Below, in pieces: positions 37,873 through 46,580 of a stretch of 64,000 nucleotides of DNA (its first letter is position 1; each line of letters opens with the position of its first letter). The notes beneath the pieces are model-generated. The model ran no database searches, was not told the origin of the DNA, and saw nothing but the letters and a program-made list of their open reading frames with translations. Made by a program: the position numbers and the translations under genes. Source of the stretch: Sphingomonas echinoides (GTDB taxonomy: Bacteria; Pseudomonadota; Alphaproteobacteria; Sphingomonadales; Sphingomonadaceae); assembly GCF_029623395.1 (NCBI RefSeq), contig NZ_JAPYKK010000014.1:29098-93097 (forward strand). The letters are read 5' to 3'.

Positions 37873-37943
37873 GCGCTTGTCTCGAGACTAGAGGATATGA
37901 AGGATGCGAAAAATAGATGCGTGAACTAGAGAGGCCGTGGGCG

Positions 37944-39293
37944 TCACTTGCCAGCCTTCTTGGCCCGCATCGCCGTCCGGAACCGCGTTGCCCAGCCAAC
38001 CCGCGACTCCTGCTTCGCGCGCGCGACGGCCAGAGCCTCGGGCGCAACGTCGGCGGTGATGACCGAGCCCGCACCGACGATCGCGCCGTCCCCGATCGAA
38101 ACCGGGGCGACCAGCGCGCTGTTCGACCCGATGAACGCACCCGCGCCAATCACGGTACGGCTTTTGAAGAAGCCGTCGTAATTGCAGGTGATCGTCCCCG
38201 CGCCAATGTTCGCGCCGGGCCCGATGTCGGCATCGCCGAGATAGGTCAGGTGGTTCGCCTTGGCACCCCTGCCGAGCGTCGCCTGCTTCATTTCGACGAA
38301 ATTGCCGACGTGCGCATCCTCGCCGACGACCGCACCGGGGCGGAGCCGCGCATACGGACCAATCGCGGCACCGGTACCGATCGTCGCGCCCTCGATATGG
38401 CTGAACCCGCGGAGCTTCACCCCGTCGCCGACCGTGACCCCCGGGCCAAAGAAGACGTGCGGTTCGATCACGACATCCCGCCCGATCTGCGTGTCATGCG
38501 CGAACCAGACGGTTTCGGGGGCGATCAGTGTCGCGCCATCCGCCATCGCGCGCGTGCGCCGCTGCACCTGCCAGTCCGCCTCGACCGCGGCGAGCTCGGC
38601 GCGGCTGTTGACCCCGGCCACTTCGCCCGCGCTCGTTTCGATCACCGCGGACTTTCGCCCGTCGCTTGCCGCCAGCATGACGATGTCGGGCAGATAATAT
38701 TCCCCCGCCGCATTGTCGTTCCCGACGCGCGCGAGCAACGCGAACAGATCGACGCTGCGCACCGCCATCAACCCCGAATTGCACAGGTCGACCGCGCGTT
38801 CGGCGTCGGTAGCGTCCTTATACTCGACCATCTTCTCGATCACGCCACCGTGCGCGACGATGCGGCCATACGCCCCGGCGTTCTCGGGCCGGAACCCCAG
38901 GACGACGGTGGCCGGCGCGTCGGCTTCGTTCAGGCGGTCGAGCATCGCGCGCATCGTCGCGGTCGAAACCAGCGGAACGTCCCCGTACAGGATCAGGACA
39001 TCGCCCGCGAACCCGGCCAGCGCGTGTTCGGCCTGCGCCACCGCGTGGCCCGTGCCCAGCTGCTCCGCCTGAAGCGCGGTCGCGATGCCGAGCGGCGCGA
39101 CCGCCGCCTCGACCTGTTCGCGTCCCGCCCCGGTGACGACGACGGTATGCGTCGGGTTCAATGCCGAAACGCTGTCGATCAGGTGCAACAGCATCGCTCG
39201 CCCGGCGATCGGATGGAGCACCTTGTGCAGGTCGCTTTTCATGCGGGTACCCTTGCCAGCGGCAAGGACGATAGCGGCAACAGAACGGTCCAT
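37944..39293 (-). CDS. glmU: Bifunctional GlcNAc-1-P uridylyltransferase/GlcN-1-P acetyltransferase
   Basis: A 449-residue GlmU. The N-terminal pyrophosphorylase (about 1-230) has LAAGKGTRMKSDLHKVL and QLGTGHAVAQAE; the C-terminal left-handed beta-helix (about 250-430) has hexapeptide repeats and the acetyltransferase residues in NFVEMKQATLG and YLGDADIG. It makes UDP-GlcNAc from GlcN-1-P, acetyl-CoA and UTP. The ATG at 39293 is the family start. It is divergent from gph across 62 bases and is followed by glmS, a functional pair. Confidence 0.97.
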   Translation of the reverse strand: MDRSVAAIVLAAGKGTRMKSDLHKVLHPIAGRAMLLHLIDSVSALNPTHTVVVTGAGREQVEAAVAPLGIATALQAEQLGTGHAVAQAEHALAGFAGDVLILYGDVPLVSTATMRAMLDRLNEADAPATVVLGFRPENAGAYGRIVAHGGVIEKMVEYKDATDAERAVDLCNSGLMAVRSVDLFALLARVGNDNAAGEYYLPDIVMLAASDGRKSAVIETSAGEVAGVNSRAELAAVEADWQVQRRTRAMADGATLIAPETVWFAHDTQIGRDVVIEPHVFFGPGVTVGDGVKLRGFSHIEGATIGTGAAIGPYARLRPGAVVGEDAHVGNFVEMKQATLGRGAKANHLTYLGDADIGPGANIGAGTITCNYDGFFKSRTVIGAGAFIGSNSALVAPVSIGDGAIVGAGSVITADVAPEALAVARAKQESRVGWATRFRTAMRAKKAGK

Positions 39294-39355
39294 GGGGCAA
39301 AGTCCTGCCACGACAATCTTGCCAATACCATAGCAAGCCTGCCACGCAGTACGGC

Positions 39356-40030
39356 ATGACGACAAAATCCTTCGAGATCGTGGGCTTCGACCTGGATGGC
39401 ACGCTGGTCGACAGCAGCGGCGACCTGACCGCCGCAGTCAACGACACCCTGGCGGCGGCAGGGCGCGCACCGCTGACCGTCGCGCAGGTCAAGACGATGG
39501 TCGGCGGCGGCGCGAAACACATGCTCAAACAGGGGCTGGAGGCGACCGGCGGGATCGACGAAGACGCGTTCCGCCCGCTCTACAAACGAATGCTGGCCTA
39601 TTACGGCGATCATTTGTCGGTGCACACCCGCCCATTCCCCGGCGCCATCACGGCGCTCGATGCGCTGGCGGAGCGCGGCGTGCGCGTGGCCGTCTGCACC
39701 AACAAGTTCGAATCCTTCGCGACCCGATTGCTCACCGATCTGGGACTGATCGATCGATTCGCCTGTATCGTCGGCGGCGATACGCTCGGTCCGGGCCTGT
39801 CCAAGCCTGATCGCGCGCCGATCGACGAGATGATCCGCCGCGCCGGCGGGGGTCGCACCGTCTTCGTCGGGGATTCGATCTACGACATCATGGCGGCGCG
39901 CAATGCCGGCATCCCGGGAATCGCGGTGAGCTTCGGGTTCCTGCTCGAACCCGTCACGCAGATGGGCGCGGATGCGGTGATCGATTCGTTCGACGAGCTG
40001 ATCCCGACGCTCGACCGCCTGTCAGCCTGA
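39356..40030 (+). CDS. gph: Phosphoglycolate phosphatase (HAD)
   Basis: A 224-residue HAD-superfamily phosphatase. Motif I FDLDGTLVDS is at residues 11-20 (nucleophile Asp12, acid Asp14), motif II in VCTNK, motif III Lys in LSKPDRAP, and motif IV GDSIYDIMAA. It dephosphorylates 2-phosphoglycolate formed during DNA repair or by Rubisco oxygenation. The cap domain matches Gph. It overlaps the end of the convergent nucleotidyltransferase gene by 9 bases. Confidence 0.92.
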   Translation: MTTKSFEIVGFDLDGTLVDSSGDLTAAVNDTLAAAGRAPLTVAQVKTMVGGGAKHMLKQGLEATGGIDEDAFRPLYKRMLAYYGDHLSVHTRPFPGAITALDALAERGVRVAVCTNKFESFATRLLTDLGLIDRFACIVGGDTLGPGLSKPDRAPIDEMIRRAGGGRTVFVGDSIYDIMAARNAGIPGIAVSFGFLLEPVTQMGADAVIDSFDELIPTLDRLSA

Positions 40031-41032
40031 CGAAGGCCCCGCCCCGCCCCCGCGCCACTTGGTCCACAAATGCCGCGCGAGCAGCCCGGGGGGCATCCGC
40101 AGCCAGTGCGACCGGATATAGAACGCCATCCGCGTGACCGGTCGGGTCGCGCGGCCCCATTCATCCCGCGCGGTCAGCCGGAACAGGTAGATCCGATCGA
40201 CCACGCCGACCGAACCCTCTTTGCCGTACAGCGCCGTCGCCAGCCGCACGGCGCGCGCGACTTCCCGCTCCAGCCCGTGATGGCGTGCCCGCTCTTCCAG
40301 CCCGTCGGTCCCGCATTCCTCGATCAGGCAGTGGACGTCCCACAGGTTGCGCATCCCCCCGGCAAGATCCCCATCAGCAAGCAGATGCGCGGCGGCGTGA
40401 ACCAGCATGTCGAGCGGCGACAGCGCGAACATGCCGGGCGCGATCTCGACCGCGTCGCCCAGCAGCGCGACAGGATCAGGCGTGATCCGCGCGGTCGGCG
40501 GCAGGATCGTGTGGTGCACGTCGATCATCCGGTCGCGATCGCGGTGGATCAGCGGGGGGAGCTCGTGCATCCACGTGCGATAATAAGCATCGTCATACGG
40601 GTCGGGTTTGACCCACTCCCACCCGGCATCCAGCAGAGCCGCCTCGACCCGCGCGAGCGCGTCCTTCGGCACGAGGATGTCGAGGTCTCCGATCGAACGC
40701 CCCAGCCCAGCGCGCAACCCGGCGACCGCAAACGCCGTGCCTTTCAACAGGATCAGCCGTTCGCCGACATGCGACAGCACCCGCCGGGCGACTTCGGCTT
40801 CCCACGTCGCGGCAATCTGGCCCTGCGCCGCGGACGTGCGTGCGTCGTCCAGGATCCGCGCGACCTGCGCCGGGACGGCGAGCCCCTGCAACCGCGCGGC
40901 CAGCGTGCCGATCATCTGTTCCGCGCGCGCGATGGCGATCAGCCCCGTCCATCCGGCAGCCTCCAGATCGGCGGCGCGCGCCGGGGTCCGCATCACCGAC
41001 GCGAGCAACCAGCCGTCTACAGCGCGGCCCAT
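40022..41032 (-). CDS. Nucleotidyltransferase family protein of the HPr-rel-A cluster
   Basis: A 336-residue protein of the uncharacterised nucleotidyltransferase family found with HprK-related kinases. LKGTAFA (96-102) and GRSIGDLDILV (111-121) give the G-S/D-x-D catalytic pattern with Asp116 and Asp118 for metal binding. HELPPLIHRDRDRMIDVHHTI and DMLVHAAAHLLADG follow. The target (peptide, protein or small molecule) is unknown. It overlaps the kinase gene by 16 bases and is the last gene of the cluster. Confidence 0.85.
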   Translation of the reverse strand: MGRAVDGWLLASVMRTPARAADLEAAGWTGLIAIARAEQMIGTLAARLQGLAVPAQVARILDDARTSAAQGQIAATWEAEVARRVLSHVGERLILLKGTAFAVAGLRAGLGRSIGDLDILVPKDALARVEAALLDAGWEWVKPDPYDDAYYRTWMHELPPLIHRDRDRMIDVHHTILPPTARITPDPVALLGDAVEIAPGMFALSPLDMLVHAAAHLLADGDLAGGMRNLWDVHCLIEECGTDGLEERARHHGLEREVARAVRLATALYGKEGSVGVVDRIYLFRLTARDEWGRATRPVTRMAFYIRSHWLRMPPGLLARHLWTKWRGGGAGPSSG

Positions 41033-41913
41033 GCGGCCTCCACCTGGTCGATCGCGGTGTTGGTATCGGGATAATCGATCGCGAATGCCGGCAGCGTGGT
41101 GACCATCCTGGTCAGCGTATCGAAGCCCCGCTCACCCAGCGCGACGTAATTGGTCGACGCCTGCGTCAGCCGCACGAACACTTCGCTCGGCAGGACGGCG
41201 CGGGTCGCGCGGGCGTAGCCGAAGCTGGGGAACAGAATCGCGGCGGGCCGCGCGGGGCAGTCCATCTTCGCGACCGCCGTCGTGTCGGGAATCAGATGCC
41301 GGATCGTCCCCTTGGGCGTATGCGCGAGCAGCGGCCCCAGCCGCCGTTCGGGAACTTCGGCGGCGATCGTCGCGACGCCTGCGTTCTTCAGGCTGACCGC
41401 GCGGGGAAACGCGTGGACGAGGCCGGTGCGGGGGTCGATCAACGCGAATTCGTCGGCCATCAGGCGCCATCCGCGCAGCGACAACAACGCGGCGAGCGTC
41501 GACTTGCCCGCGCCGGACGCCCCGGTGAGGATCATCGCCTGCCCTTCGCGCTCGACCACCGCCGCGTGCAGCAGCAGGTAATGCCGCTGGCCCAGCGCCA
41601 TTTGCAGGTTCATCCCCATCTCCGCGGCGAGCAACCCCTGCGCCAGTGGCAGCGGCGCGGCTTCGGGCAGGACATAGTCCCCGCCGATCATCACCGCCGG
41701 CCGGACGAACCGCCGCCACGGCCGGGCCGCGAACAGCCGCACCGAAAAGTCGGCGATCCCGCCATGCGGCGCGGGATACGCCGCATAGACGCGTTCCAGC
41801 GCGGCGATCGGCGCGCGCCAATCCGAGCCGATGCGAAACCCGACCGGCCCGACCCGCACCGAAAAGACATGCCGCACGCTCAAAGCCCCGGTTCGCAGGA
41901 CACCAGCCCGCAT
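41017..41913 (-). CDS. HprK-related kinase A
   Basis: A 298-residue kinase related to the C-terminal domain of HPr kinase/phosphorylase. The P-loop GASGAGKS is at 131-138, preceded by LLLHAAVV, and followed by RGWRLMADEFALI, where the acidic pair of HprK (usually DD) is DE. It lacks the HprK N-terminal domain; no HPr gene is nearby, so the target is probably a peptide or protein of the cluster. The ATG at 41913 overlaps the PqqD-like gene by 34 bases; a TTG at 41883, overlapping its stop as TTGA, is an alternative start. Confidence 0.87.
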   Translation of the reverse strand: MRAGVLRTGALSVRHVFSVRVGPVGFRIGSDWRAPIAALERVYAAYPAPHGGIADFSVRLFAARPWRRFVRPAVMIGGDYVLPEAAPLPLAQGLLAAEMGMNLQMALGQRHYLLLHAAVVEREGQAMILTGASGAGKSTLAALLSLRGWRLMADEFALIDPRTGLVHAFPRAVSLKNAGVATIAAEVPERRLGPLLAHTPKGTIRHLIPDTTAVAKMDCPARPAAILFPSFGYARATRAVLPSEVFVRLTQASTNYVALGERGFDTLTRMVTTLPAFAIDYPDTNTAIDQVEAAWAAL

Positions 41914-42176
41914 GCGACCAGCTCGTCGAGCCGCGCCTCCAGCGCCGCCGCATCGGCATCCTCGAGCGTATAGAGCGCGCCCAACCGCGCCATCAGCGAC
42001 GGCAACGTCTGTCCGGCTTCGCCCAGCGCGGCGAGGATTTCGGGCGCGGGTGCGGCGAGCAGGTGCGTGATCCCCGACGCCCGATGATAGACTGCGGAGA
42101 AACTATCGAGATGGACGATGCTCAGCGTCTCGGGACGCGCCATGCGGTACGTCAGCCGCGGATCGTCCCCATCCAT
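41880..42176 (-). CDS. PqqD-like peptide chaperone, HPr-rel-A system
   Basis: A 98-residue PqqD-fold protein. FSAVYHRASGITHLLAAPAPEIL near residues 26-48 (YH then SG-TH) is the pattern of the PqqD relatives that accompany HprK-related kinase A. PqqD proteins bind leader peptides and hand them to modifying enzymes, so this one probably presents a peptide or protein to the kinase or nucleotidyltransferase. It starts 8 bases after the Tat protein stop. No radical SAM partner is present. Confidence 0.82.
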   Translation of the reverse strand: MDGDDPRLTYRMARPETLSIVHLDSFSAVYHRASGITHLLAAPAPEILAALGEAGQTLPSLMARLGALYTLEDADAAALEARLDELVACGLVSCEPGL

Positions 42177-42184
42177 GCGGTCCC

Positions 42185-42577
42185 TCAGCCGCGCGGCATT
42201 TGCAACGACGCAAAGCAGGTAAAGCCGCTCGTCCCCGATTGCAGCCGCCGGATGTAGTTGACGTAGGCCCGGCTCTGGCTCGAATTCGTCCCGGGCAACT
42301 GCCCACCGGCAAGCGCGGTGCGCACGTCCTCGCCCTTGAACGGTCGTCCGGGCGGGGCAAACGCGCCCTGCGTGCCGGCGGGAACGGTGCTGCCGTCGGC
42401 GGCGATATAGCTGCCGGCGCGCCCCGCATCCGGTACCGGGATTTCACAGGTCGAGATGGACGCGGTCGTCGCGGCAAGCGCCGGACGGATCGATACGACC
42501 GCAGCGGCCGAAACCGCGCCGAGCATCAGCGCGCGGCGACGCGGTGCCATAGGAGCATCGGGCAGATCATCGTTCAT
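42185..42577 (-). CDS. Small Tat-exported protein of unknown function heading the HPr-rel-A cluster
   Basis: A 130-residue protein I cannot assign to a characterised family. Residues 13-35 form a twin-arginine-type signal (RRRALMLG, then a hydrophobic run ending ALA). The mature part has Cys44 and Cys121, which could form a disulfide, many Ser/Thr, GAFAPPGRPFKGEDVR and the end SLQMPRG. AAGGG lies before the ATG. Being first in the four-gene run suggests it is the substrate of, or exported effector for, the kinase/PqqD/nucleotidyltransferase. That is inference. Confidence 0.7.
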   Translation of the reverse strand: MNDDLPDAPMAPRRRALMLGAVSAAAVVSIRPALAATTASISTCEIPVPDAGRAGSYIAADGSTVPAGTQGAFAPPGRPFKGEDVRTALAGGQLPGTNSSQSRAYVNYIRRLQSGTSGFTCFASLQMPRG

Positions 42578-42733
42578 CGTCGTCAGCCCTTCCACATCCG
42601 GGATTCGCTGGCAAGCGCGGGGCGCCCCCCGGATCGCGCTTGGCGTCTCTTCCCGGCACACCGCAGTCTCGCCAGGCGAACGCGTGCACCGTGGTTGCTT
42701 CCGCCCGCTGCGAACACTCGCTAAGGCACGCGG

Positions 42734-44002
42734 ATGCTGCATGGTTTCGGGTCTCGCACAGTTACCGCCATCGGGCTCGTCATCGTTGCGGCGATTGCGG
42801 TGTTCCTCCTGGAATGGAATCTGCAGGCCGCGATCATCTCGCTCGTCGGCGGGATCGCGGCGGCGCTGGTCGCGACCGGGACGGGCGACCAGCCGATCGA
42901 ACTCCCCCGCGAACCCGAGGTCGCGCCCGCCCGCCCCACGCCCGACCTACAGGAAGTGATCGAATCGGTGCTGGGACCGGTGTTGATCATTGCCGACGGG
43001 CTCGTCTCCCACGCCAATGCCGCTGCGCTCGGGCTGCTCGGCCATCACATCGTCGGGGAGGATGTCCGCGTCGCGATCCGGCACCCCGGTGCCGCCGAAC
43101 GGCTCGCAGGCCCCCTCGCCACCACGCCGCAGGAACCGGTCAACCTCGTCGGGCTTGGCGCGCGCGACCAGCATTGGGAAATGCACGTCAGCGGCACCAC
43201 GAACGGACAGCGGATCGTCCATCTGATCGATCGGACCGGAAGCCATGCTGCGGAGCGGATGCGCGTCGATTTCGTCGCCAACGCCAGCCACGAACTGCGC
43301 ACCCCGCTCGCGTCGATCCTCGGCTATATCGAGACGCTCGGCGACGACAAGGCGGGCGAGGACGCGCAGGTGCGCGGGCGGTTCCTGAAGATCATGTTCG
43401 ACGAAGCGCGACGGATGCAGCGGTTGATCGAGGATCTCATCTCGCTCAGCCGGATCGAGTCCGAAAAATATCGCTTGCCGGATCGCGCGGTCGATCTGGC
43501 CGAACTGATTGGCGAAGTCCGCTCCGAACTGCTCGACGCACAGGACAAGCGCAGCCGGGACATCGTCGCCGATCTCGACCTTGGCGTCGCGCCCGTCGCC
43601 GGGGACCGCGCGCAACTCAGCCAAATCCTCCACAATCTGATCGGCAATGCGATGAAATACGGTCGCACCGGCACCCCGGTGACGATCAAGCTGTGGAGCG
43701 ACCCGCTCGGAATGGTGCGGATCAGCGTGGTCGACGAAGGCGACGGCATCGCGCCCGAACATCTCCCACGGCTCACCGAGCGCTTCTACCGGGTCGATCC
43801 CGGCCGCAGCCGCGCCGCCGGCGGCACCGGGCTGGGGCTCGCGATCGTCAAGCACATCGTCGAACGCCACCGCGGCCGGTTCGACGTCGCCAGCACCGTC
43901 GGGGTCGGCACGACCGTCACCCTGATGCTGCCGCCCCACCAGAAAACCACCGCCGCCATCGCCGCAGCGACGCATTCCGACGCCCCTGTCATCAAACGGT
44001 AA
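42734..44002 (+). CDS. phoR: Phosphate regulon sensor kinase PhoR
   Basis: A 422-residue histidine kinase. Two N-terminal membrane helices (about 9-27 and 31-48) precede a PAS-like domain (about 72-165). The dimerisation domain has His186 in NASHELRTPLA, followed by the N-box (HNLIGNAMKYG, 300-310), G1 (DEGDGI, 334-339) and G2 (GGTGLGLA, 363-370). It phosphorylates PhoB when phosphate is scarce. It heads the phoR-pst-phoU-phoB run and is divergent from the HPr-rel-A cluster. Confidence 0.93.
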   Translation: MLHGFGSRTVTAIGLVIVAAIAVFLLEWNLQAAIISLVGGIAAALVATGTGDQPIELPREPEVAPARPTPDLQEVIESVLGPVLIIADGLVSHANAAALGLLGHHIVGEDVRVAIRHPGAAERLAGPLATTPQEPVNLVGLGARDQHWEMHVSGTTNGQRIVHLIDRTGSHAAERMRVDFVANASHELRTPLASILGYIETLGDDKAGEDAQVRGRFLKIMFDEARRMQRLIEDLISLSRIESEKYRLPDRAVDLAELIGEVRSELLDAQDKRSRDIVADLDLGVAPVAGDRAQLSQILHNLIGNAMKYGRTGTPVTIKLWSDPLGMVRISVVDEGDGIAPEHLPRLTERFYRVDPGRSRAAGGTGLGLAIVKHIVERHRGRFDVASTVGVGTTVTLMLPPHQKTTAAIAAATHSDAPVIKR

Positions 44003-44014
44003 CGCGAACGTCAC
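43986..44014 (+). promoter_or_regulatory. Pho-box-like triple repeat upstream of pstS
   Basis: Three units at exact 11-base spacing, CTGTCAT (43986), CGGTAAC (43997) and ACGTCAC (44008), share GTMA and resemble the PhoB site CTGTCAT-N4-CTGTCAT. The first two units lie over the end of phoR. The position, 80 bases before the pstS ATG, fits PhoB activation of pstSCAB-phoU-phoB. Confidence 0.55.
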
Positions 44015-44094
44015 AGAGGCAGCCTGAGACGATGGTAGTCGGCTCCAGGCGTCTTTTCTTTCGCCTAGCGATTCGACGGCCACAGGGGATCACG

Positions 44095-45171
44095 ATGAAC
44101 CGGAAACAGGCGAATGTCTCGAACGTCGCGAGCCTCTTGGGGGCGGTCGCAGCGATCGGTATGCTGGCGGGCTGTCAGGACCAGGCCAATGGCGGCGGCG
44201 CCGGGTCGCGCGATCATATCACCGTGGTCGGGTCGTCCACGGTATTCCCGTTCACCACCATGGTCGCCGAGCGCCTCGTCAACAACCGGCCCGGCACCAA
44301 GGCTCCGGCGATCGAATCGACCGGGACCGGCGGCGGGATGAAACTGTTCTGCGCCGGAGTCGGCGCCGCGCATCCCGACATCGAGGACGCCTCGCGCCGG
44401 ATGAAGGCGAGCGAGTACCGGACGTGCGTCGCCAACGGCGTCACCAAGATCATCGAAGTGCAGATCGGCCTGGACGGAATCGCCTTCGCCGAAGCGAAGA
44501 ATGGCCCGAAACTGCAACTGACCGCGGTCGACCTGTACAAGGCGCTCGCCGCGCAGCCGAACGGCCAGCCCAACACCGCCAAGACTTGGAAAGACGTCAA
44601 CCCGGCGCTCCCCGCGATCCAGATCCAGGTCTATGGCCCGCCCTCCACCAGCGGCACGCGCGATGCCTTCGCCGAACTGATCCTCGCGCGCGGTTGCGAG
44701 GCGATCCGTCCGCAAATGGCGGCGCTCAAGGAAAAGGACGCCCCCGCCTTCGCCAAGGCGTGCACCGCGATCCGCGAGGACGGCGCCTATGTCGACGCGG
44801 GCGAGAACGACAATCTGATCGTCCAGAAACTCCAGTCCAACCCGAATGCGATCGGCATCTTCGGCTATTCGTACCTGGAGCAGAACAACGACAAGCTCAC
44901 CGGCGTGCCGCTCAACGGCGTCGCACCGACCTATGAGACGATCGCGCGCGGCGCCTATCCCGGATCGCGCCCGCTGTACCTGTACGTCAAGGCGGCGCAT
45001 CTCAGCGCGATCAAGGGCCTGCGCGAGTTCCTCGACCTGTACGCCGCCTCGTGGGAACCCGGCGGTCCGCTGGCCGCCAAGGGGCTGATCGCAGCACCCG
45101 AAGACGTGCGCAAACGCAACGCGCAAGTCGTCAAGACCGGCGCGCTCGTCGATCCGTCGCAGCTGCTGTAA
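44095..45171 (+). CDS. pstS: Phosphate-binding lipoprotein PstS
   Basis: A 358-residue periplasmic binding protein. The lipobox LAGC puts the lipid on Cys27. ITVVGSSTVFPFT and the phosphate-contact segments ESTGTGGGMKLFCAG and GPPSTSGTRDAF are PstS signatures. It delivers inorganic phosphate to PstCA. The ATG at 44095 gives a complete lipoprotein signal. Cysteines in FCAG and RGCEAI/KACTAI may form disulfides. Confidence 0.94.
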   Translation: MNRKQANVSNVASLLGAVAAIGMLAGCQDQANGGGAGSRDHITVVGSSTVFPFTTMVAERLVNNRPGTKAPAIESTGTGGGMKLFCAGVGAAHPDIEDASRRMKASEYRTCVANGVTKIIEVQIGLDGIAFAEAKNGPKLQLTAVDLYKALAAQPNGQPNTAKTWKDVNPALPAIQIQVYGPPSTSGTRDAFAELILARGCEAIRPQMAALKEKDAPAFAKACTAIREDGAYVDAGENDNLIVQKLQSNPNAIGIFGYSYLEQNNDKLTGVPLNGVAPTYETIARGAYPGSRPLYLYVKAAHLSAIKGLREFLDLYAASWEPGGPLAAKGLIAAPEDVRKRNAQVVKTGALVDPSQLL

Positions 45172-45203
45172 TCCCTCCTCCAGCCCGAAATCGAGCCTGA
45201 AGC

Positions 45204-46580
45204 GTGTCCTTACTCGCCTTATTCCTGGTCGTTGCCGGACTCGGCCTGATCGGCTGGCTGACCGCGCGGATGCGCGCGGTCGCGTTCCGCCGCGGCAGCA
45301 CTGCGCGGTTCAGTTCGCTGCCGTCGCACTTCGGCGGCTATGTCGCCTTGTGGACGGTGCTGCCCGCGGCGCTGTTCCTCGCGGTCTGGGCGGCGACGTC
45401 CCCTGCCTTGGTCACCAACAGCGTGCTCAAGGACCCGATCGCCGCGCAATTGCCGCCTCCCGGGTTCGACCGTGCGGCGATCCTGTCGGAAGCGCGCAGC
45501 CTTGCCGCGGGCACCAGTTTCGGCGCGTTCAACCCGCTCGCCGAGAAACTCGCGCCGGCCTATGCGGTGGCACAGACGCAGATCGACTGGATCGGCACCG
45601 CGGTTGCGCTGCTGCTCGTCTTTGCCACCGGCGGCTTCGCCTATACCCGCGTCCGCCCCGATTTCCGGGCACGGACGAAGGTCGAGTTCGTCGTGATGGG
45701 CGGGCTGCTCGCCGCCTCGCTGATCGCGATCCTGACCACGCTCGGGATCGTCGCGTCGCTGCTGTTCGAATCGTGGCGCTTCTTCGAGATCGTCCCGATC
45801 ACGGACTTCCTGTTCGGCACGCACTGGAGCCCGCAAGTGATCGATCCCGCCGATCCCGGAGCGACGCTCGGCGCGGTGCCGTTGTTCTGGGGCACCTTCC
45901 TGATCGGCGCGGTGATCGCGATGATCGTGGCGATCCCGTTCGGTCTGATGAGCGCGGTCTATCTCACGCAATATGCGAGCGGCGCGGCGCGCCGCTGGAT
46001 GAAGCCGATCCTCGAGATCCTCGCGGGCGTGCCGACCGTCGTCTACGGCTACTTCGCCGCGCTGACAATCGCCCCTGCGGTCCGCGATTTCGCGGTGTCG
46101 ATCGGCGTCACTTGGGCCAGTTCGGAAAGCGCGCTCGCCGCCGGCCTGGTGATGGGGGTGATGATCATCCCGTTCGTATCCTCGATGGCGGACGATTCGC
46201 TGGCGGCAGTCCCCGCCTCGATGCGCGACGGCAGCCTCGCGATGGGGGCGACTTCGTCCGAGACGATCCGCCGCGTCCTGCTTCCCGCGGCCCTGCCCGG
46301 GGTGGTCGGCGGCGTGCTGCTCGCGGTGTCGCGCGCGATCGGCGAGACGATGATCGTGGTGATGGCCGCCTCCGGTGTCGCCACGCTGACGCTCAACCCG
46401 TTCGCCAGCGCGACCACGGTGACCAAGCAGATCGTCGACTTGCTCACCGGCGAAGCCGAGTTCGACAGCCCCAAGACGCTCGCCGCCTTCGCGCTGGGCC
46501 TCACGCTGTTCGTCATCACCCTGCTGCTCAACATCGTCGCCCTCACGGTCGTCAAACGGTATCGCGAAGCTTATGAGTGA
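45204..46580 (+). CDS. pstC: Phosphate ABC transporter permease PstC
   Basis: A 458-residue inner-membrane permease. An N-terminal extension with membrane segments at about 1-20 and 45-65 and one near 130-150 precedes the permease core (from about residue 170), which holds the coupling EAA-like loop SMRDGSLAMGATSSETIRRVLLP. The start is GTG. It is longer than the E. coli protein, as usual in alphaproteobacteria. It overlaps pstA by 8 bases. Confidence 0.93.
   Translation: MSLLALFLVVAGLGLIGWLTARMRAVAFRRGSTARFSSLPSHFGGYVALWTVLPAALFLAVWAATSPALVTNSVLKDPIAAQLPPPGFDRAAILSEARSLAAGTSFGAFNPLAEKLAPAYAVAQTQIDWIGTAVALLLVFATGGFAYTRVRPDFRARTKVEFVVMGGLLAASLIAILTTLGIVASLLFESWRFFEIVPITDFLFGTHWSPQVIDPADPGATLGAVPLFWGTFLIGAVIAMIVAIPFGLMSAVYLTQYASGAARRWMKPILEILAGVPTVVYGYFAALTIAPAVRDFAVSIGVTWASSESALAAGLVMGVMIIPFVSSMADDSLAAVPASMRDGSLAMGATSSETIRRVLLPAALPGVVGGVLLAVSRAIGETMIVVMAASGVATLTLNPFASATTVTKQIVDLLTGEAEFDSPKTLAAFALGLTLFVITLLLNIVALTVVKRYREAYE

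Noticed and set aside
36049..37943. glmS ribozyme upstream of glmS
   Set aside because: The 71-base gap between glmU and glmS is too short for the ribozyme, and that element belongs to Firmicutes-type glmS genes.
40022..42577. Lasso peptide cluster
   Set aside because: An HPr-like kinase and PqqD-like protein are present, but no leader peptidase, asparagine-synthetase-like cyclase or recognisable lasso precursor was found within the window.
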